Positions 30,237 through 38,784 of a stretch of 64,000 bases of DNA are shown piece by piece. Positions within the stretch are counted from its first letter, which is position 1. The number at the start of each line of letters is the position of its first letter. Both the position numbers and the translations under genes were made by a program. The DNA lies in contig NZ_CP095072.1 in the NCBI RefSeq assembly GCF_022919115.1, positions 3,534,001 to 3,598,000 on the forward strand. Reading direction: 5' to 3'. Under the pieces are notes generated by a model. That model had not been told where the DNA came from. It did not search any database and saw nothing but the letters and a program-made list of their open reading frames with translations. The stretch is from Gracilibacillus caseinilyticus. Lineage in GTDB: Bacteria; Bacillota; Bacilli; Bacillales; Amphibacillaceae.

Positions 30237-30935
30237 ATGACTATTCCTACAAACGAGCTTCTTATAAAGACTATCGAAGAAAATAGCTTGATTCCAATAG
30301 AAGTAAATACTATGAAAATATCTAACCAAATTCAACTTAATATAAATGAAGTTGATGATTTTTTTCAGATTGTGAAGAACTCCAATTGCTATAATGTTTA
30401 TTACTATTACACCTACTATGATTCTGAAGAATACATTATTCCATTTGATTGGTACAGTGAGTATTTAGATGAATTCAAAAAAATAGTAAGTAAACACAAT
30501 AAAATGATTAAATCACTAAATTTTGATATTCCAAAATCTTTAACACTATTTATGCTTCAGAACGGTACTTTTGTTGGAATACAACTAGAAAATCCTTGGA
30601 TAGAAAATCAGGGAATATATGTGGCAGAAGCAGCAATTGAAGAAATTGAAGACAGTTTTGATCATGAGGTAAAGAGAGTTGTTGCAGACAAAGAAGAGAA
30701 ACGAAAGCAAGATGAAAAAGAATTAAGAGAAATAATCTTTAACGATCCAGAATTTAAGTATAATTGTAAAAATCAACAACTGAGACATCGTTATTTAGCA
30801 AATTTAATTCAAAAAGAAGGTATGGAAAAATTTGATTACCTTGTCGAACCTTTTGGTGCACCTCATATTGGTAATGCAAAGATGTTTATGGATCTGACTT
30901 ATGAATTATACAAAGAATTAAATAATAAATTTTGA
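30237..30935 (+). CDS. Unknown prophage protein, 232 aa
   Basis: I do not recognise this protein. It is soluble, acidic and lysine-rich, with a Tyr-rich patch near residues 52-64 (NVYYYYTYYDSEEY) and a charged helix near 145-165. A strong GAGAGGAGG site precedes the ATG. It is the first gene inside the left junction and runs rightwards, opposite to the structural genes, together with the next three genes. This fits a gene expressed in the lysogen, but no function can be given. Confidence 0.7.
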   Translation: MTIPTNELLIKTIEENSLIPIEVNTMKISNQIQLNINEVDDFFQIVKNSNCYNVYYYYTYYDSEEYIIPFDWYSEYLDEFKKIVSKHNKMIKSLNFDIPKSLTLFMLQNGTFVGIQLENPWIENQGIYVAEAAIEEIEDSFDHEVKRVVADKEEKRKQDEKELREIIFNDPEFKYNCKNQQLRHRYLANLIQKEGMEKFDYLVEPFGAPHIGNAKMFMDLTYELYKELNNKF

Positions 30936-30977
30936 TAAGGATATTGAGAAAGTATCACGGACAATAAAGGAGATCAT

Positions 30978-31121
30978 ATGAGTATTAAATCAAGAATCTA
31001 TAAAATATTGAGAATATGGAATGATGTGGACGCTGTAAGAAAAGGAAGAATTGGAAAGCGTATGGGAAGACGTGTTTCGGGGAAAATTGCAGGGAAAGCT
31101 ATGAGGAAGTTATTTAAATGA
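30978..31121 (+). CDS. Small basic prophage protein, 47 aa
   Basis: A 47-codon gene with AAAGGAG seven bases before its ATG. It is very basic, with repeated RxGRxG-like spacing (KGRIGKRMGRRVSGKIAGKA). Its TGA overlaps the ATG of the next gene by four bases, which supports real translation and coupling. It could bind nucleic acid or the membrane surface; this is only inferred from charge. Confidence 0.65.
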   Translation: MSIKSRIYKILRIWNDVDAVRKGRIGKRMGRRVSGKIAGKAMRKLFK

Positions 31122-31744
31122 AGAACTATTTAAATAAATTACAATCTGTAAGTATGATAACATTTATGAAACAAATGTTACATGCCCTTACTTATTTGGT
31201 TGCTCTGTCTCTTATCACAACAATTCCTTTTTCAATTATTAGTTCAGCGTTAAAAATAGATTTAACCAAAGAGATATTTTGGTTTTTAGAATTTAAACAT
31301 GTAATGGCAGTTACTTATATAATAATATTCATATATACAGGTTTTATTAAGTTTGACTTATTAGATGTAGATAAGCAATTTAAGAATACCAAGAAATACT
31401 ATAATGTTCCCTTAGTTAAAAAGATTGCTATAACATTTACTTTTGCTGGAGTAATATCAAGTCTATTATTATTTTTATTTTTAATAAATGCTGAGCAACT
31501 AGGGGTTGTATTAACAACTATGGATATATTCTCTGTATTTGGACTAATTTTTGGTGTATTAAGTGTGTTTTATAGTATTTATTCTAATTTACTTGCTGAT
31601 TTGCAAAAATATGATCCAAATTCTTCTGGAAATACTATCGAAAATATTGCTAGAAACAATATGGATATAAAATTAAGTTTAATCAGAATTGAGTCTAAAA
31701 CGAGAGCAAATCCAAGAAATAAAAGGAAGATTTCCAATCGCTGA
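31118..31744 (+). CDS. Prophage membrane protein, 208 aa
   Basis: Four hydrophobic stretches are seen (about residues 20-45, 58-80, 108-128 and 138-155), followed by a basic soluble tail of 50 residues. It is coupled to the small basic gene by ATGA overlap and followed after nine bases by a lipoprotein gene. The three may act together at the membrane, for example in superinfection exclusion, but no family is recognised. Confidence 0.7.
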   Translation: MKNYLNKLQSVSMITFMKQMLHALTYLVALSLITTIPFSIISSALKIDLTKEIFWFLEFKHVMAVTYIIIFIYTGFIKFDLLDVDKQFKNTKKYYNVPLVKKIAITFTFAGVISSLLLFLFLINAEQLGVVLTTMDIFSVFGLIFGVLSVFYSIYSNLLADLQKYDPNSSGNTIENIARNNMDIKLSLIRIESKTRANPRNKRKISNR

Positions 31745-31780
31745 TTCTAATAAATGTATAACACAGAGAGGATGATATTT

Positions 31781-32386
31781 TTGAAAAAATGTATGCTCTT
31801 ATCATTACTATTAATGCTAACTGCTTGCTCCAATAATGAAGCTGAACAAACGATAGCTAACCAATCAGATACTATAAAAGATTTAGAAAATACAATTGAA
31901 GAACAAGCTAACACTATAGAATCACAAAAAAATACAATTGCTGAACTTGAAGATTCAATGACAGAAGATAATCATGAGTCAGAAGATCTTGTTAATAAGA
32001 ATGAGAATGGGACAAATGAAGAAATACCTACTTTAGCATTAGGAGAAACTTATTCGGATGATGAAATAGAGGTAACTATTCATAATGTGGAATATTTATC
32101 AGACGGTGTGGAAGTTTTCTTTGAAGTACATAACAAATCAGAAGAACCTCTTGAAAAAGCTGGTTCGTTAAAGTTTACCTTAGATGAGGAACAATTTGAA
32201 GAAGAATTTAATAGACTTGGATATGGTATGAACTTTGATAATACTGGATATATCTATGAGGGAGAAAAAAGAAAAGGTAGCTACAATTATATATATGATA
32301 GAGATGTAACAATCAAAGAAATAAAATATCATTATTCTAAGAGTGGTGTTACAACTGATCTTGTAGCTACATGGAGAGTAGAATAA
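31781..32386 (+). CDS. Lipoprotein with coiled coil and DUF4352-like domain
   Basis: The likely start is TTG after GAGAGGATG, giving a signal peptide with lipobox LTAC (cleavage before Cys). Heptad repeats TIxxLENTIEEQANTI follow for about 35 residues. A C-terminal immunoglobulin-like part (TIHNVEYLSDGVEVFFEVHN) resembles the DUF4352 or telobox-type domains of Gram-positive lipoproteins. It would sit on the outer face of the membrane. Phage lipoproteins often block DNA entry of related phages; here that is a guess. Confidence 0.75.
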   Translation: MKKCMLLSLLLMLTACSNNEAEQTIANQSDTIKDLENTIEEQANTIESQKNTIAELEDSMTEDNHESEDLVNKNENGTNEEIPTLALGETYSDDEIEVTIHNVEYLSDGVEVFFEVHNKSEEPLEKAGSLKFTLDEEQFEEEFNRLGYGMNFDNTGYIYEGEKRKGSYNYIYDRDVTIKEIKYHYSKSGVTTDLVATWRVE

Positions 32387-32387
32387 A

Positions 32388-32422
32388 AACAAAAAACCCC
32401 ATCCAAATTAATGGACAGGGTT
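32388..32422 (-). terminator. Terminator after tape measure gene
   Basis: On the minus strand AACCCTGTCC and GGATGGGGTT form a stem followed by TTTTTG. It ends the leftward late transcript and also lies between it and the convergent lipoprotein gene. Confidence 0.8.
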
Positions 32423-32432
32423 AAATGATTAA

Positions 32433-34322
32433 TTAAAATCGTACACCTAAATCTTTTAAATTATCAATAAATGTATCGTATATTTCATCTGCGTCAGTAT
32501 TACTACCACTAACTTCAATGTTTACACTAAAGTTGTTGTTGGTATTATTAGTATTATTGTTATTGTTGGTAGTATTACCTTTATTCATATTGTTAGCAAG
32601 ACGCTTATATACGGCATCAGCAAACGGATTCATTTGTTTCCCAACCAAAGGAACAACAGCTTCTTTTCCTGCTTCCCCTACACCAATAACACTAGGAGAA
32701 TCAAAGAAACCACCGTTTTTATGCCAATCAATATCAAATTTTGGTATAGGTATACCTAGACTGTTCTTCTTAGTTGTTACATTAACTTTAGGTAATTTTA
32801 ACTTTGGCAATGACCAATCAAAGTCAAAAGCACCTTTAATTTTTCCAACTAAATTTTTAACGGTGCTAACTGCTTTTTCTACAGGTGAAGTAATAGCACT
32901 TTTCACCCTATTAAAAACACTACTAGCAATCGATTTAATACCATTAAATATGGATGATACTCTGCTTTTCATGCTGTTAAATTTAGAACTAACATTGCTG
33001 ACTATGTTCGATATCACAGAACTAACAACTGATTTTATGCCATTCCATATACTAGAAAACACACTTCTAACAGCCTTTAAACCAATATTTATGTATGTTT
33101 TTATTAAATTAATACCTTGATTTACTACACCTTTGATAATATCCCAAGCACCACTAAGGATTTGCTTGACACCTTCCCATGCTTTAGACCAATCACCAGT
33201 AATAATACCTGTAACCGTTTTAATAATACCTTTTATAACATTAAGAACACCTGATATAATGGTTTTAATATTATTAAAAGTATTTTTAGCATAGGCAAGC
33301 AAATCTTCACCGTAATTTTTCCATATATTTTTAGCTAATGTAACAAAGCCTTTAAATAAGTCTTTAACTAGGTTGAAGAAGTCTTGAAATCCTGTTTTGA
33401 TCGTATCAAGGGTAGATTGATTATCATTAATCCAATTTTTCAACCAAGAAATGAAACGTTGTACCCACTCTATACCTGTTCCAATTACCGTTTTGATAAC
33501 TGAAAACACAGTTTTCATAGTAGCTTGAATTTGTGGCATATTGGCAATAACCCAATCAACGAGATTTTGGAATACAGGTAATAATTCAACTGCTATAGAG
33601 TTAAATAAGCCTTGTGCCATGTTTTTCATTTTATCTACAGTATCAGCCCATAAAACACCTGATTCGACACCATCTTCACCTATTACCGCACCTAACTCAT
33701 GCGCCTCATCTCTTAGATCAGCAATGGAGTCTCCTCCTGCTTGAATAGCTGGCATTAACTCTCTGGCTGTTTTAGTGCCAAAGATTTCTTGTGCTAATGC
33801 AGCTTGTTCAGTAGAATCTCCAACCTCATGTAAAGATTGAATGGTTTCCATGAACACTTCATCTGCATCTCTTGTCTTACCACTTGCATCTTCTGTAGCA
33901 ACCCCTAAATCTTGTATAGCCGTCCTATACTTCTCGTTACCATCCGTATCGGCTAATCGTTGATTTAATCGACCAATAGACTTTTCCATTGTGCCACTAT
34001 TTACACCAACTTGACCCATTGCAAATTCTAATTCTTGAAATGCGTCAGTGGATATACCTAACTTCATAGATGTTTTATCAATTCTATCTGCACTATCGGA
34101 GAATTTATTTGCCATAGCTATACCAGCAGCACCAGCACCAACGGCAGCAGCACTAATACCAGCAATAGCACCAGCAGCCATTTTCCCCATTTTTCCACCA
34201 AAGGATTTCATTCCACCCTCTGATTTTTTCATTTTCCCATCTACATTAGACATACCTTTATCAAATTTAGATGTATCAAGAACAACTTCCGCACCAAATT
34301 GCCCTAAGTCCATACTTGCCAT
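32433..34322 (-). CDS. Phage tail tape measure protein
   Basis: The 629-aa protein has the classic order: an N-terminal KFDKGMSNVDGKMKKSEGGMKSFG, a hydrophobic AAGAIAGISAAAVGAGAAGIAM segment, long helices with Trp and Phe spaced at tape-measure intervals, and a conserved GEAGKEAVVPL motif near residue 555. A poly-Asn stretch lies near 590. It sets tail length and passes through the tail on DNA injection. At 629 residues it predicts a fairly short tail, near 95 nm by the usual 1.5 angstrom per residue. It overlaps the chaperone gene upstream. Confidence 0.93.
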   Translation of the reverse strand: MASMDLGQFGAEVVLDTSKFDKGMSNVDGKMKKSEGGMKSFGGKMGKMAAGAIAGISAAAVGAGAAGIAMANKFSDSADRIDKTSMKLGISTDAFQELEFAMGQVGVNSGTMEKSIGRLNQRLADTDGNEKYRTAIQDLGVATEDASGKTRDADEVFMETIQSLHEVGDSTEQAALAQEIFGTKTARELMPAIQAGGDSIADLRDEAHELGAVIGEDGVESGVLWADTVDKMKNMAQGLFNSIAVELLPVFQNLVDWVIANMPQIQATMKTVFSVIKTVIGTGIEWVQRFISWLKNWINDNQSTLDTIKTGFQDFFNLVKDLFKGFVTLAKNIWKNYGEDLLAYAKNTFNNIKTIISGVLNVIKGIIKTVTGIITGDWSKAWEGVKQILSGAWDIIKGVVNQGINLIKTYINIGLKAVRSVFSSIWNGIKSVVSSVISNIVSNVSSKFNSMKSRVSSIFNGIKSIASSVFNRVKSAITSPVEKAVSTVKNLVGKIKGAFDFDWSLPKLKLPKVNVTTKKNSLGIPIPKFDIDWHKNGGFFDSPSVIGVGEAGKEAVVPLVGKQMNPFADAVYKRLANNMNKGNTTNNNNNTNNTNNNFSVNIEVSGSNTDADEIYDTFIDNLKDLGVRF

Positions 34323-34627
34323 TATTTATCACCTACCTTTTGTGTGGAATATCCACCAAATGCACGAATAGCAGAATAATCAGCATGAGTACGAGGATTA
34401 TTTACACGCTCAAATCGTTTTAGAATGTCTCTTCCTTCTTCTGTTTCTTGCATGTCCATCGTGACATTGTGCTTTAAAAAGGCTAAATAATGGCTATGTG
34501 GCAACTTCCACACATCATTTGGTGTAATGTTCATTCTTCTTGATAAATAGGTAACGTTTCCAAAAATATCAAAATAAGATGCCCCACGACCTCGATTGCT
34601 AGATTTAGCTTGTGGGTCATAGGGCAC
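34322..34627 (-). CDS. Tail assembly chaperone, frameshift (T) part
   Basis: This frame is reached from the upstream chaperone gene by a -1 shift at CCCAAAC, giving a fusion that continues LKVPYDPQAKSSNRG. The 101-aa part contains DVWKLPHSHYLAFL, typical of this second half. On its own it would need a GTG start without a ribosome site, which supports expression only as the fusion. In lambda-like phages the G and GT products coat the tape measure protein before tube assembly. It ends at the tape measure start. Confidence 0.8.
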   Translation of the reverse strand: MPYDPQAKSSNRGRGASYFDIFGNVTYLSRRMNITPNDVWKLPHSHYLAFLKHNVTMDMQETEEGRDILKRFERVNNPRTHADYSAIRAFGGYSTQKVGDK

Positions 34628-34629
34628 TT

Positions 34630-34956
34630 TTAGTTTGGGTTATTGTTGTTCTCCATCATTTGATTTTGATAAATTTGAACAATTGCTTTCATTTGTGATT
34701 GATGTATGTTTTTACGTACAAACTCTGCCGTTACATCTTTACTTTCATCTTGATTCAAAATCATAACAGCCATATCAATAAGTAAATCAAATTGCTCTTT
34801 AGAAGTTTCTGCATTTGCTGATTTCTCTTCAAACTCTAACAATTTATAAGTAAAATCTAATTTTGGATCAGCAGGAATGGTAAATTGCTCATCCTCTGAA
34901 AATTTCAATACTAACGGTTCTTGTGTAACTAACGATAAATCTTTAATGTTTGCCAT
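34630..34956 (-). CDS. Tail assembly chaperone (G part)
   Basis: The 108-aa acidic helical protein begins MANIKDLSLVTQEPLVLKF and ends NNNNPN followed by TAA. It sits between tail tube and tape measure genes, the position of the tail chaperone in nearly all long-tailed phages. The last three codons, AAC CCA AAC, are a slippery site. A good AGGAGC site precedes the ATG. Confidence 0.82.
   Translation of the reverse strand: MANIKDLSLVTQEPLVLKFSEDEQFTIPADPKLDFTYKLLEFEEKSANAETSKEQFDLLIDMAVMILNQDESKDVTAEFVRKNIHQSQMKAIVQIYQNQMMENNNNPN
34633..34639 (-). promoter_or_regulatory. -1 ribosomal frameshift site CCCAAAC
   Basis: In the zero frame the bases are read C CCA AAC, then TAA. A -1 slip gives CCC AAA CTA AAA GTG CCC, entering the downstream frame exactly at its GTG. 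The heptamer fits XXXYYYZ and the position is that of the known G/GT frameshift. No strong downstream hairpin is obvious. Confidence 0.8.
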
Positions 34957-34998
34957 TATTTCAGCTCCTTTAAAATTTCAATGTATTATTTGAACAAA

Positions 34999-35030
34999 TA
35001 AAAAAAAGGCATCTCCATACGAGACACCTG
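34999..35030 (-). terminator. Terminator between tail tube and chaperone genes
   Basis: AGGTGTCTC / GAGATGCCT stem, five-base loop, then seven T on the minus strand. It may reduce expression of the genes after the abundant tube protein. Confidence 0.8.
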
Positions 35031-35047
35031 AACGATTTGAATATGTA

Positions 35048-35575
35048 TTAAATTTCTTCTACAATTTCAACTGTGTTATTCTTTTCTGAATCGTGCATTA
35101 ATCTAAATTCAAATGGGAATGAAGTTGCTTCTTCGTTGTTGAATGTCCATTCAAGACCAGCCACGTTTGTAGCTTTATGCATGGTCATAGTGATAGTTTT
35201 ACCATCTTCCTTATAATGGACAAACTTTAATTTGTTAACGTTTACTTTGAAGTCTCCACCTAGTTCTAATTTACGTGTACCTTCTACTTCATCTTCTGTG
35301 AATTTAGAATCTAGAAAGTTACCAATTTCTTTTAAATCATAAGTAATGATACCAGCATTAAAGGTAATGTTTTCACTTGTTTTAAAGACTTTTAATAACT
35401 TATTATTCTTATCCCCACGAACATCTACCGTTTCATATTCAATATTTAATGCTGCTTCTCCATTTGATAAACCAATTTTCGTTTCTACTTCTACCATTGT
35501 GCCTGATCCATCATCTTCTTCGGTAACAATAAATAAGTCACCAGTACCAAACAAAATTTCTTGTTCTTCTGCCAT
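35048..35575 (-). CDS. Major tail (tube) protein
   Basis: The 175-aa protein, beginning MAEEQEILFGTGDLFIV, is beta-rich, as expected for the tail tube subunit that polymerises around the tape measure. Position supports it: after the tail completion genes and before the chaperones. It has its own terminator, suiting a protein needed in many copies. A clear AAGGATG site precedes the ATG. Confidence 0.85.
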   Translation of the reverse strand: MAEEQEILFGTGDLFIVTEEDDGSGTMVEVETKIGLSNGEAALNIEYETVDVRGDKNNKLLKVFKTSENITFNAGIITYDLKEIGNFLDSKFTEDEVEGTRKLELGGDFKVNVNKLKFVHYKEDGKTITMTMHKATNVAGLEWTFNNEEATSFPFEFRLMHDSEKNNTVEIVEEI

Positions 35576-35581
35576 ATGTAA

Positions 35582-36016
35582 TCATCCTTTATTTTTAAAT
35601 TTTGTTGTATAATTCAAAACTTGCTCAAATACTTTAGTTGTTTTTTCATCACCAACATTAACTTGACCTTCATCATCAAAATTAAATAAATAACCACTCC
35701 CAGTAAATGAAGAGTGGAATAATGTTTCATTATTTAATTGAATAGCATTTCTATTCCTAAAGTTCATTAGTTGATTAACTCGTCTTTCTAACGGTTCAAC
35801 CAATAATTGATCATCTGTTACTATACGTATCTCACATCTATATTCATCAATGACAATTCCAAAATTACTTGGATTCATTGTTACAACGATATAAGGATAA
35901 TCATTTTTATCATGTGGTTCATAAGCTGTTATTTTAGGTTTATTTTTTGTATGACCAAGCAATGAAACTAACTCATCATCTGATCTAAGATAATCCAAGA
36001 TTGTAGATATCATCAT
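35582..36016 (-). CDS. Tail completion / terminator protein
   Basis: The 144-aa protein (MMISTILDYLRSDDELV.., ..ITAYEPHDKNDYPYIVV) occupies the place of the tail terminator that caps the tube next to the head. The pattern of a short helix, PYIVV strand and RCEIRIV strand matches this family (lambda gpU or SPP1 gp17-like). It overlaps the upstream gene by four bases. Confidence 0.7.
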   Translation of the reverse strand: MMISTILDYLRSDDELVSLLGHTKNKPKITAYEPHDKNDYPYIVVTMNPSNFGIVIDEYRCEIRIVTDDQLLVEPLERRVNQLMNFRNRNAIQLNNETLFHSSFTGSGYLFNFDDEGQVNVGDEKTTKVFEQVLNYTTKFKNKG

Positions 36017-36348
36017 TTGAAAGACAATCCTTTTTTAATCATATTTGCAATGGGGTTTTTATTATCCTCAATTGCTGGTCTATGATGAGGTTGTGCAGGA
36101 ATATTTTGAGATACACTTCCTAATTCAATAACAGGATCATATTCAACATTAGAACCAACTTTAATAACAGATTTATTTTCTTGATTGTCGATATCATGAG
36201 TCGTATTTCGCCTCAGATTACCAGTTTTAACAGGTGTTCTTAGTTTCGATTCAGCTTCAGCAAAAACACCAATAATTTTCGCAGTTTCCTCTCTCTTCTG
36301 TTTCATTTCTTTTTGAAATTTCTTTGCATTGGACTTATACAATGTCAT
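36013..36348 (-). CDS. HK97 gp10-like head-tail joining protein
   Basis: This 111-aa protein has the HK97-gp10 pattern: a helical N-terminus, TPVKTGNLRRNTTHDI, VGSNVEYDPVIELGS, and a late QPHHRPAIEDN. It helps connect head and tail. It overlaps its neighbours by one and four bases in the head-tail joining cluster. Confidence 0.8.
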   Translation of the reverse strand: MTLYKSNAKKFQKEMKQKREETAKIIGVFAEAESKLRTPVKTGNLRRNTTHDIDNQENKSVIKVGSNVEYDPVIELGSVSQNIPAQPHHRPAIEDNKNPIANMIKKGLSFK

Positions 36349-36665
36349 CAGCCCTTTTTAATTAATACTTCATAGTGTTTGTCGTATCTCAATAACTCAG
36401 TAATTTTATAATTTCCACTACCATCATATTTTATTGGAACATTAAGTTTTAACAAATCATTTGGATAGCAAAAAGCACGATGAGTAACATCTACAGTTAA
36501 TCCAAGCCTTGTCCTAGCCAACTCACTAGAATATGGCTCAATCTCACACCTAATGGGGTGATAGATTATCTCGCCTTCACCATAAATTGGATTTCCTAAT
36601 GGGTCTAAATCAATGACTTCTCTTTCACTTTTATCTATAACATACATTGTTTTGGTTAGTCTCAT
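36348..36665 (-). CDS. Head-tail adaptor / stopper protein
   Basis: The 105-aa protein begins MRLTKTMYVIDKSEREVID and lies directly after the connector gene, where the SPP1 gp16-like head completion protein is found. It would close the portal channel after packaging. AAGGGTAGT precedes the ATG, which overlaps the stop of the split connector gene. Confidence 0.65.
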   Translation of the reverse strand: MRLTKTMYVIDKSEREVIDLDPLGNPIYGEGEIIYHPIRCEIEPYSSELARTRLGLTVDVTHRAFCYPNDLLKLNVPIKYDGSGNYKITELLRYDKHYEVLIKKG

Positions 36666-36896
36666 ACTACCCTTACATTCCTTGCTTGTTTATCAAGTTG
36701 TTCCAATATATCTGAAGGCAATGTACTTTTATATGTTTCTGATAAACTACCCTTGCTTTCGGATGTAATGTTTTCCACACCACGATTTCTATATTTATAA
36801 ATAGCGATATCTGGATAGGTTACACTTAGTTGGACAAATTCGTTAAGGTCATATAGACTTAGTTAATTAAAATTAATTCGGTGAGGAGAAATCATT

Positions 36897-37181
36897 ATGG
36901 CCAAACGAGAAAGAAGAAGTTTTTCCAAAGAATTTAAAGAACAAATTGCTCAGTTATATGCTTCTGGAAAGCCCCGTTCTGAAATTATTAAAGAATACGA
37001 GCTGACGCCATCTACCTTTGATAAGTGGGTTCACCAACATAAATCAACTGGATCGTTTGAAGAGAAGGACAATAGATCGCCAGAACAGGAAGAGTTAATC
37101 AGGCTTCGGAAAGAGAATCAAAAACTTTCAATGGAAAATGATATTTTAAAGCAAGCCGCGCTGATCATGGGACGAAAGTAG
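36897..37181 (+). CDS. IS3-family transposase OrfA
   Basis: The 94-aa protein has a helix-turn-helix (SFSKEFKEQIAQLYASGKPRSEIIKEY, STFDKWVHQHK) and a leucine-zipper-like C-terminus (LIRLRKENQKLSMENDILKQAA). It binds the element ends and controls transposition. orfB follows in the -1 frame two bases after the stop. In this family OrfAB is made by -1 frameshifting, but the usual A6G site is absent here (only GAAAG). Confidence 0.92.
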   Translation: MAKRERRSFSKEFKEQIAQLYASGKPRSEIIKEYELTPSTFDKWVHQHKSTGSFEEKDNRSPEQEELIRLRKENQKLSMENDILKQAALIMGRK

Positions 37182-37183
37182 AG

Positions 37184-38002
37184 GTGATTCGTAATAACAG
37201 TCACAAATACTCGGTATCAGCAATGTGCACCGTCCTACAAATCTCTAGAAGTACGTATTATTACGAAGCAAAAATCCGAGATAATCAGAATGAAGAATTA
37301 ACAGCTTTAATTGTTGAAATCTTTAAAAACAGTCGCAATATATACGGTCAGAGAAAAATCAAAAAGGAACTCCTAAAGCTAGGATGGAAGGTCTCACGTC
37401 GCCGAATTAGCCGAATAATGAAAGAGCAAGGACTCGTTTCTAAGTACACAGTAGCTCAATTTAAGCCTAGAAAAACAACAGTTAATGAATCTGAAGTTGG
37501 AAATACACTTAATAGAGAATTCAATCCAGATAAAGAATTAAAAGTAGTTGTGAGTGATTTAACATACGTTCGAGTAAACCAAAAATGGCACTACATCTGT
37601 GTTTTAATAGACTTATATAATCGTGAAATTATTGGCTACAGCGCTGGTCCTAATAAGAGTGCTGAGCTAGTTCACCGTGCCTTTTCGACAGTGAAGTATA
37701 ATCTAAATCGCCTCGAATTATTCCATACTGACCGAGGAAGCGAGTTTAAAAATAAACTGATAGATGAAGCATTAGAAACGTTTAGTATTGAAAGATCGCT
37801 AAGCGAAAAAGGAACACCCTATGATAATGCCGTTGCCGAGGCAACGTTTAAAACGATTAAGACAGAATTCGCTAGTGGCAGCGTTTTTACTAGTCAACAA
37901 GAACTTGATCTTGAATTATTTGATTATGTGAATTGGTTTAATAATATTCGTATTCATGGATCTTTAGATTATTTAACACCAGCTGAATACAAACAAGAAT
38001 AG
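37184..38002 (+). CDS. IS3-family transposase OrfB (DDE integrase core)
   Basis: The 272-aa protein has an N-terminal HTH_21 region (KYSVSAMCTVLQISRSTYYYE) and the rve core with DLTYVRV (first Asp), FHTDRGSEFKN (second Asp) and DNAVAEATFKTIKTE (Glu). It cuts and joins DNA in transposition. It begins with GTG after AGAGGT and could be made by reinitiation or as a fusion with OrfA. The C-terminal end HGSLDYLTPAEYK is typical. Confidence 0.94.
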   Translation: MIRNNSHKYSVSAMCTVLQISRSTYYYEAKIRDNQNEELTALIVEIFKNSRNIYGQRKIKKELLKLGWKVSRRRISRIMKEQGLVSKYTVAQFKPRKTTVNESEVGNTLNREFNPDKELKVVVSDLTYVRVNQKWHYICVLIDLYNREIIGYSAGPNKSAELVHRAFSTVKYNLNRLELFHTDRGSEFKNKLIDEALETFSIERSLSEKGTPYDNAVAEATFKTIKTEFASGSVFTSQQELDLELFDYVNWFNNIRIHGSLDYLTPAEYKQE

Positions 38003-38213
38003 ACCTTTAAAAATTTGTTCAGTTTAGTGTTGACATTCCAATCTTCCACTACATCTGATAAAGCATTAGGAATTTCATCAATACTTAAATAATTTTTCAC
38101 GTAATTCTTTGCTCTAATTATGTATAGATTGATCAGTCCATCCATCGATGTATCATCTTCTTCAATTTCTAAAATCATTTTAATATTATCTAGTGAAGCC
38201 ATTAATAATCACC

Positions 38214-38405
38214 TCACTTTTCAGTTGTAGTTTGTTTCGTATTTGTTTTCTTCGCTTGAGTCTTATTCCCATTAGTTTTGGTAGTTTTAGAAGTTGTTTT
38301 CTTCTCAGCTACTTTTTCATAATCTTTATTACTTTGTAAACGTTTGATATGTGTTTCGTTGTTTATATCCCACACAATACCTGTCTTTTTATTTTTAAAT
38401 TTCAT
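38214..38405 (-). CDS. Small Lys/Thr-rich phage protein
   Basis: The 63-aa protein starts MKFKNKKTGIVWDI, then changes into a low-complexity Lys-Thr-Asn tail (TSKTTKTNGNKTQAKKTNTK). Small proteins of this kind lie between capsid and connector genes in many Gram-positive siphoviruses. The role is unknown. ATG at 38405 has GAGGTG nine bases upstream; six more upstream codons are unlikely. Confidence 0.65.
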   Translation of the reverse strand: MKFKNKKTGIVWDINNETHIKRLQSNKDYEKVAEKKTTSKTTKTNGNKTQAKKTNTKQTTTEK

Positions 38406-38423
38406 ACAGTTATAACACCTCAT

Positions 38424-38720
38424 TTAATAGTATCCATAATAATAGAATTCCATATCTTTATATAAACCATCATTATCTGTTTCAAGGCTATGTCCGTGAC
38501 GACACACTTTAAATGACCAAATTGGAAAATCTTTAATCTCAAATGGTTGTGTGTATTGTTTTGGTATAGAAATACCTTCTTTAGAACCGTTCAGATAAAT
38601 AATACAACTATCTACAGCCATAAAGTTGAAATATTCTAAAGGCATATCAAATTTAATGAACCTTTCTGTATCTTGCTCCATTTGTATTGCACCATTAGAA
38701 GAAACTATCTTACCTTGCAA
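38424..38720 (-). CDS. Unknown phage head-region protein, 98 aa
   Basis: I do not recognise the family. The protein is aromatic-rich at the end (DMEFYYYGYY), beta-rich, and lies between the major capsid gene and the head-tail joining genes. A decoration or neck role would fit the position but has no direct support. Confidence 0.6.
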   Translation of the reverse strand: MQGKIVSSNGAIQMEQDTERFIKFDMPLEYFNFMAVDSCIIYLNGSKEGISIPKQYTQPFEIKDFPIWSFKVCRHGHSLETDNDGLYKDMEFYYYGYY

Positions 38721-38743
38721 TATAGATCACCAACTTTTAATAT

Positions 38744-38772
38744 TTAAAAAGGGCAGGAAAATCCCACCCTTA
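38744..38772 (-). terminator. Terminator after major capsid gene
   Basis: AAGGGTGGGA / TCCTGCCCTT stem around a four-base loop, followed by TTTTTAA on the minus strand. Confidence 0.85.
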
Positions 38773-38784
38773 ATAGTTTGTTAT

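Larger units (their letters stand above)
36820..38033 (+). mobile_element. IS3-family insertion sequence (about 1.2 kb)
   Basis: Two genes in consecutive frames (orfA, orfB with a DDE integrase core) lie between imperfect inverted repeats of about 30 bases. The left reads TACACTTAGTTGGACAAATT; the right complement reads AACACTAAACTGAACAAATT; both end inwards with AAGGTC. The element runs opposite to the phage genes and splits the connector gene. Both frames look intact, so it may still be active. Confidence 0.88.
36662..38202 (-). pseudogene. gp6-like head-tail connector gene, split by IS3-family element
   Basis: The N-terminal part (38202 to about 38035) reads MASLDNIKMILEIEEDDTSMDG and on to NALSDVVEDWN, the start of a phage gp6-like connector. 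After 1.2 kb of insertion sequence the same strand and frame type resumes at about 36828 with YPDIAIYKYRNRGVENITSE and ends LDKQARNVRVV at 36662. Joined, the protein would be about 107 aa, the normal size. No clear target duplication flanks the insertion. Loss of this protein should stop head-tail joining. Confidence 0.85.

Noticed and set aside
36820-38033. Target site duplication of the IS3-family element
   Set aside because: Bases next to the two inverted repeats do not match, so no duplication can be stated.
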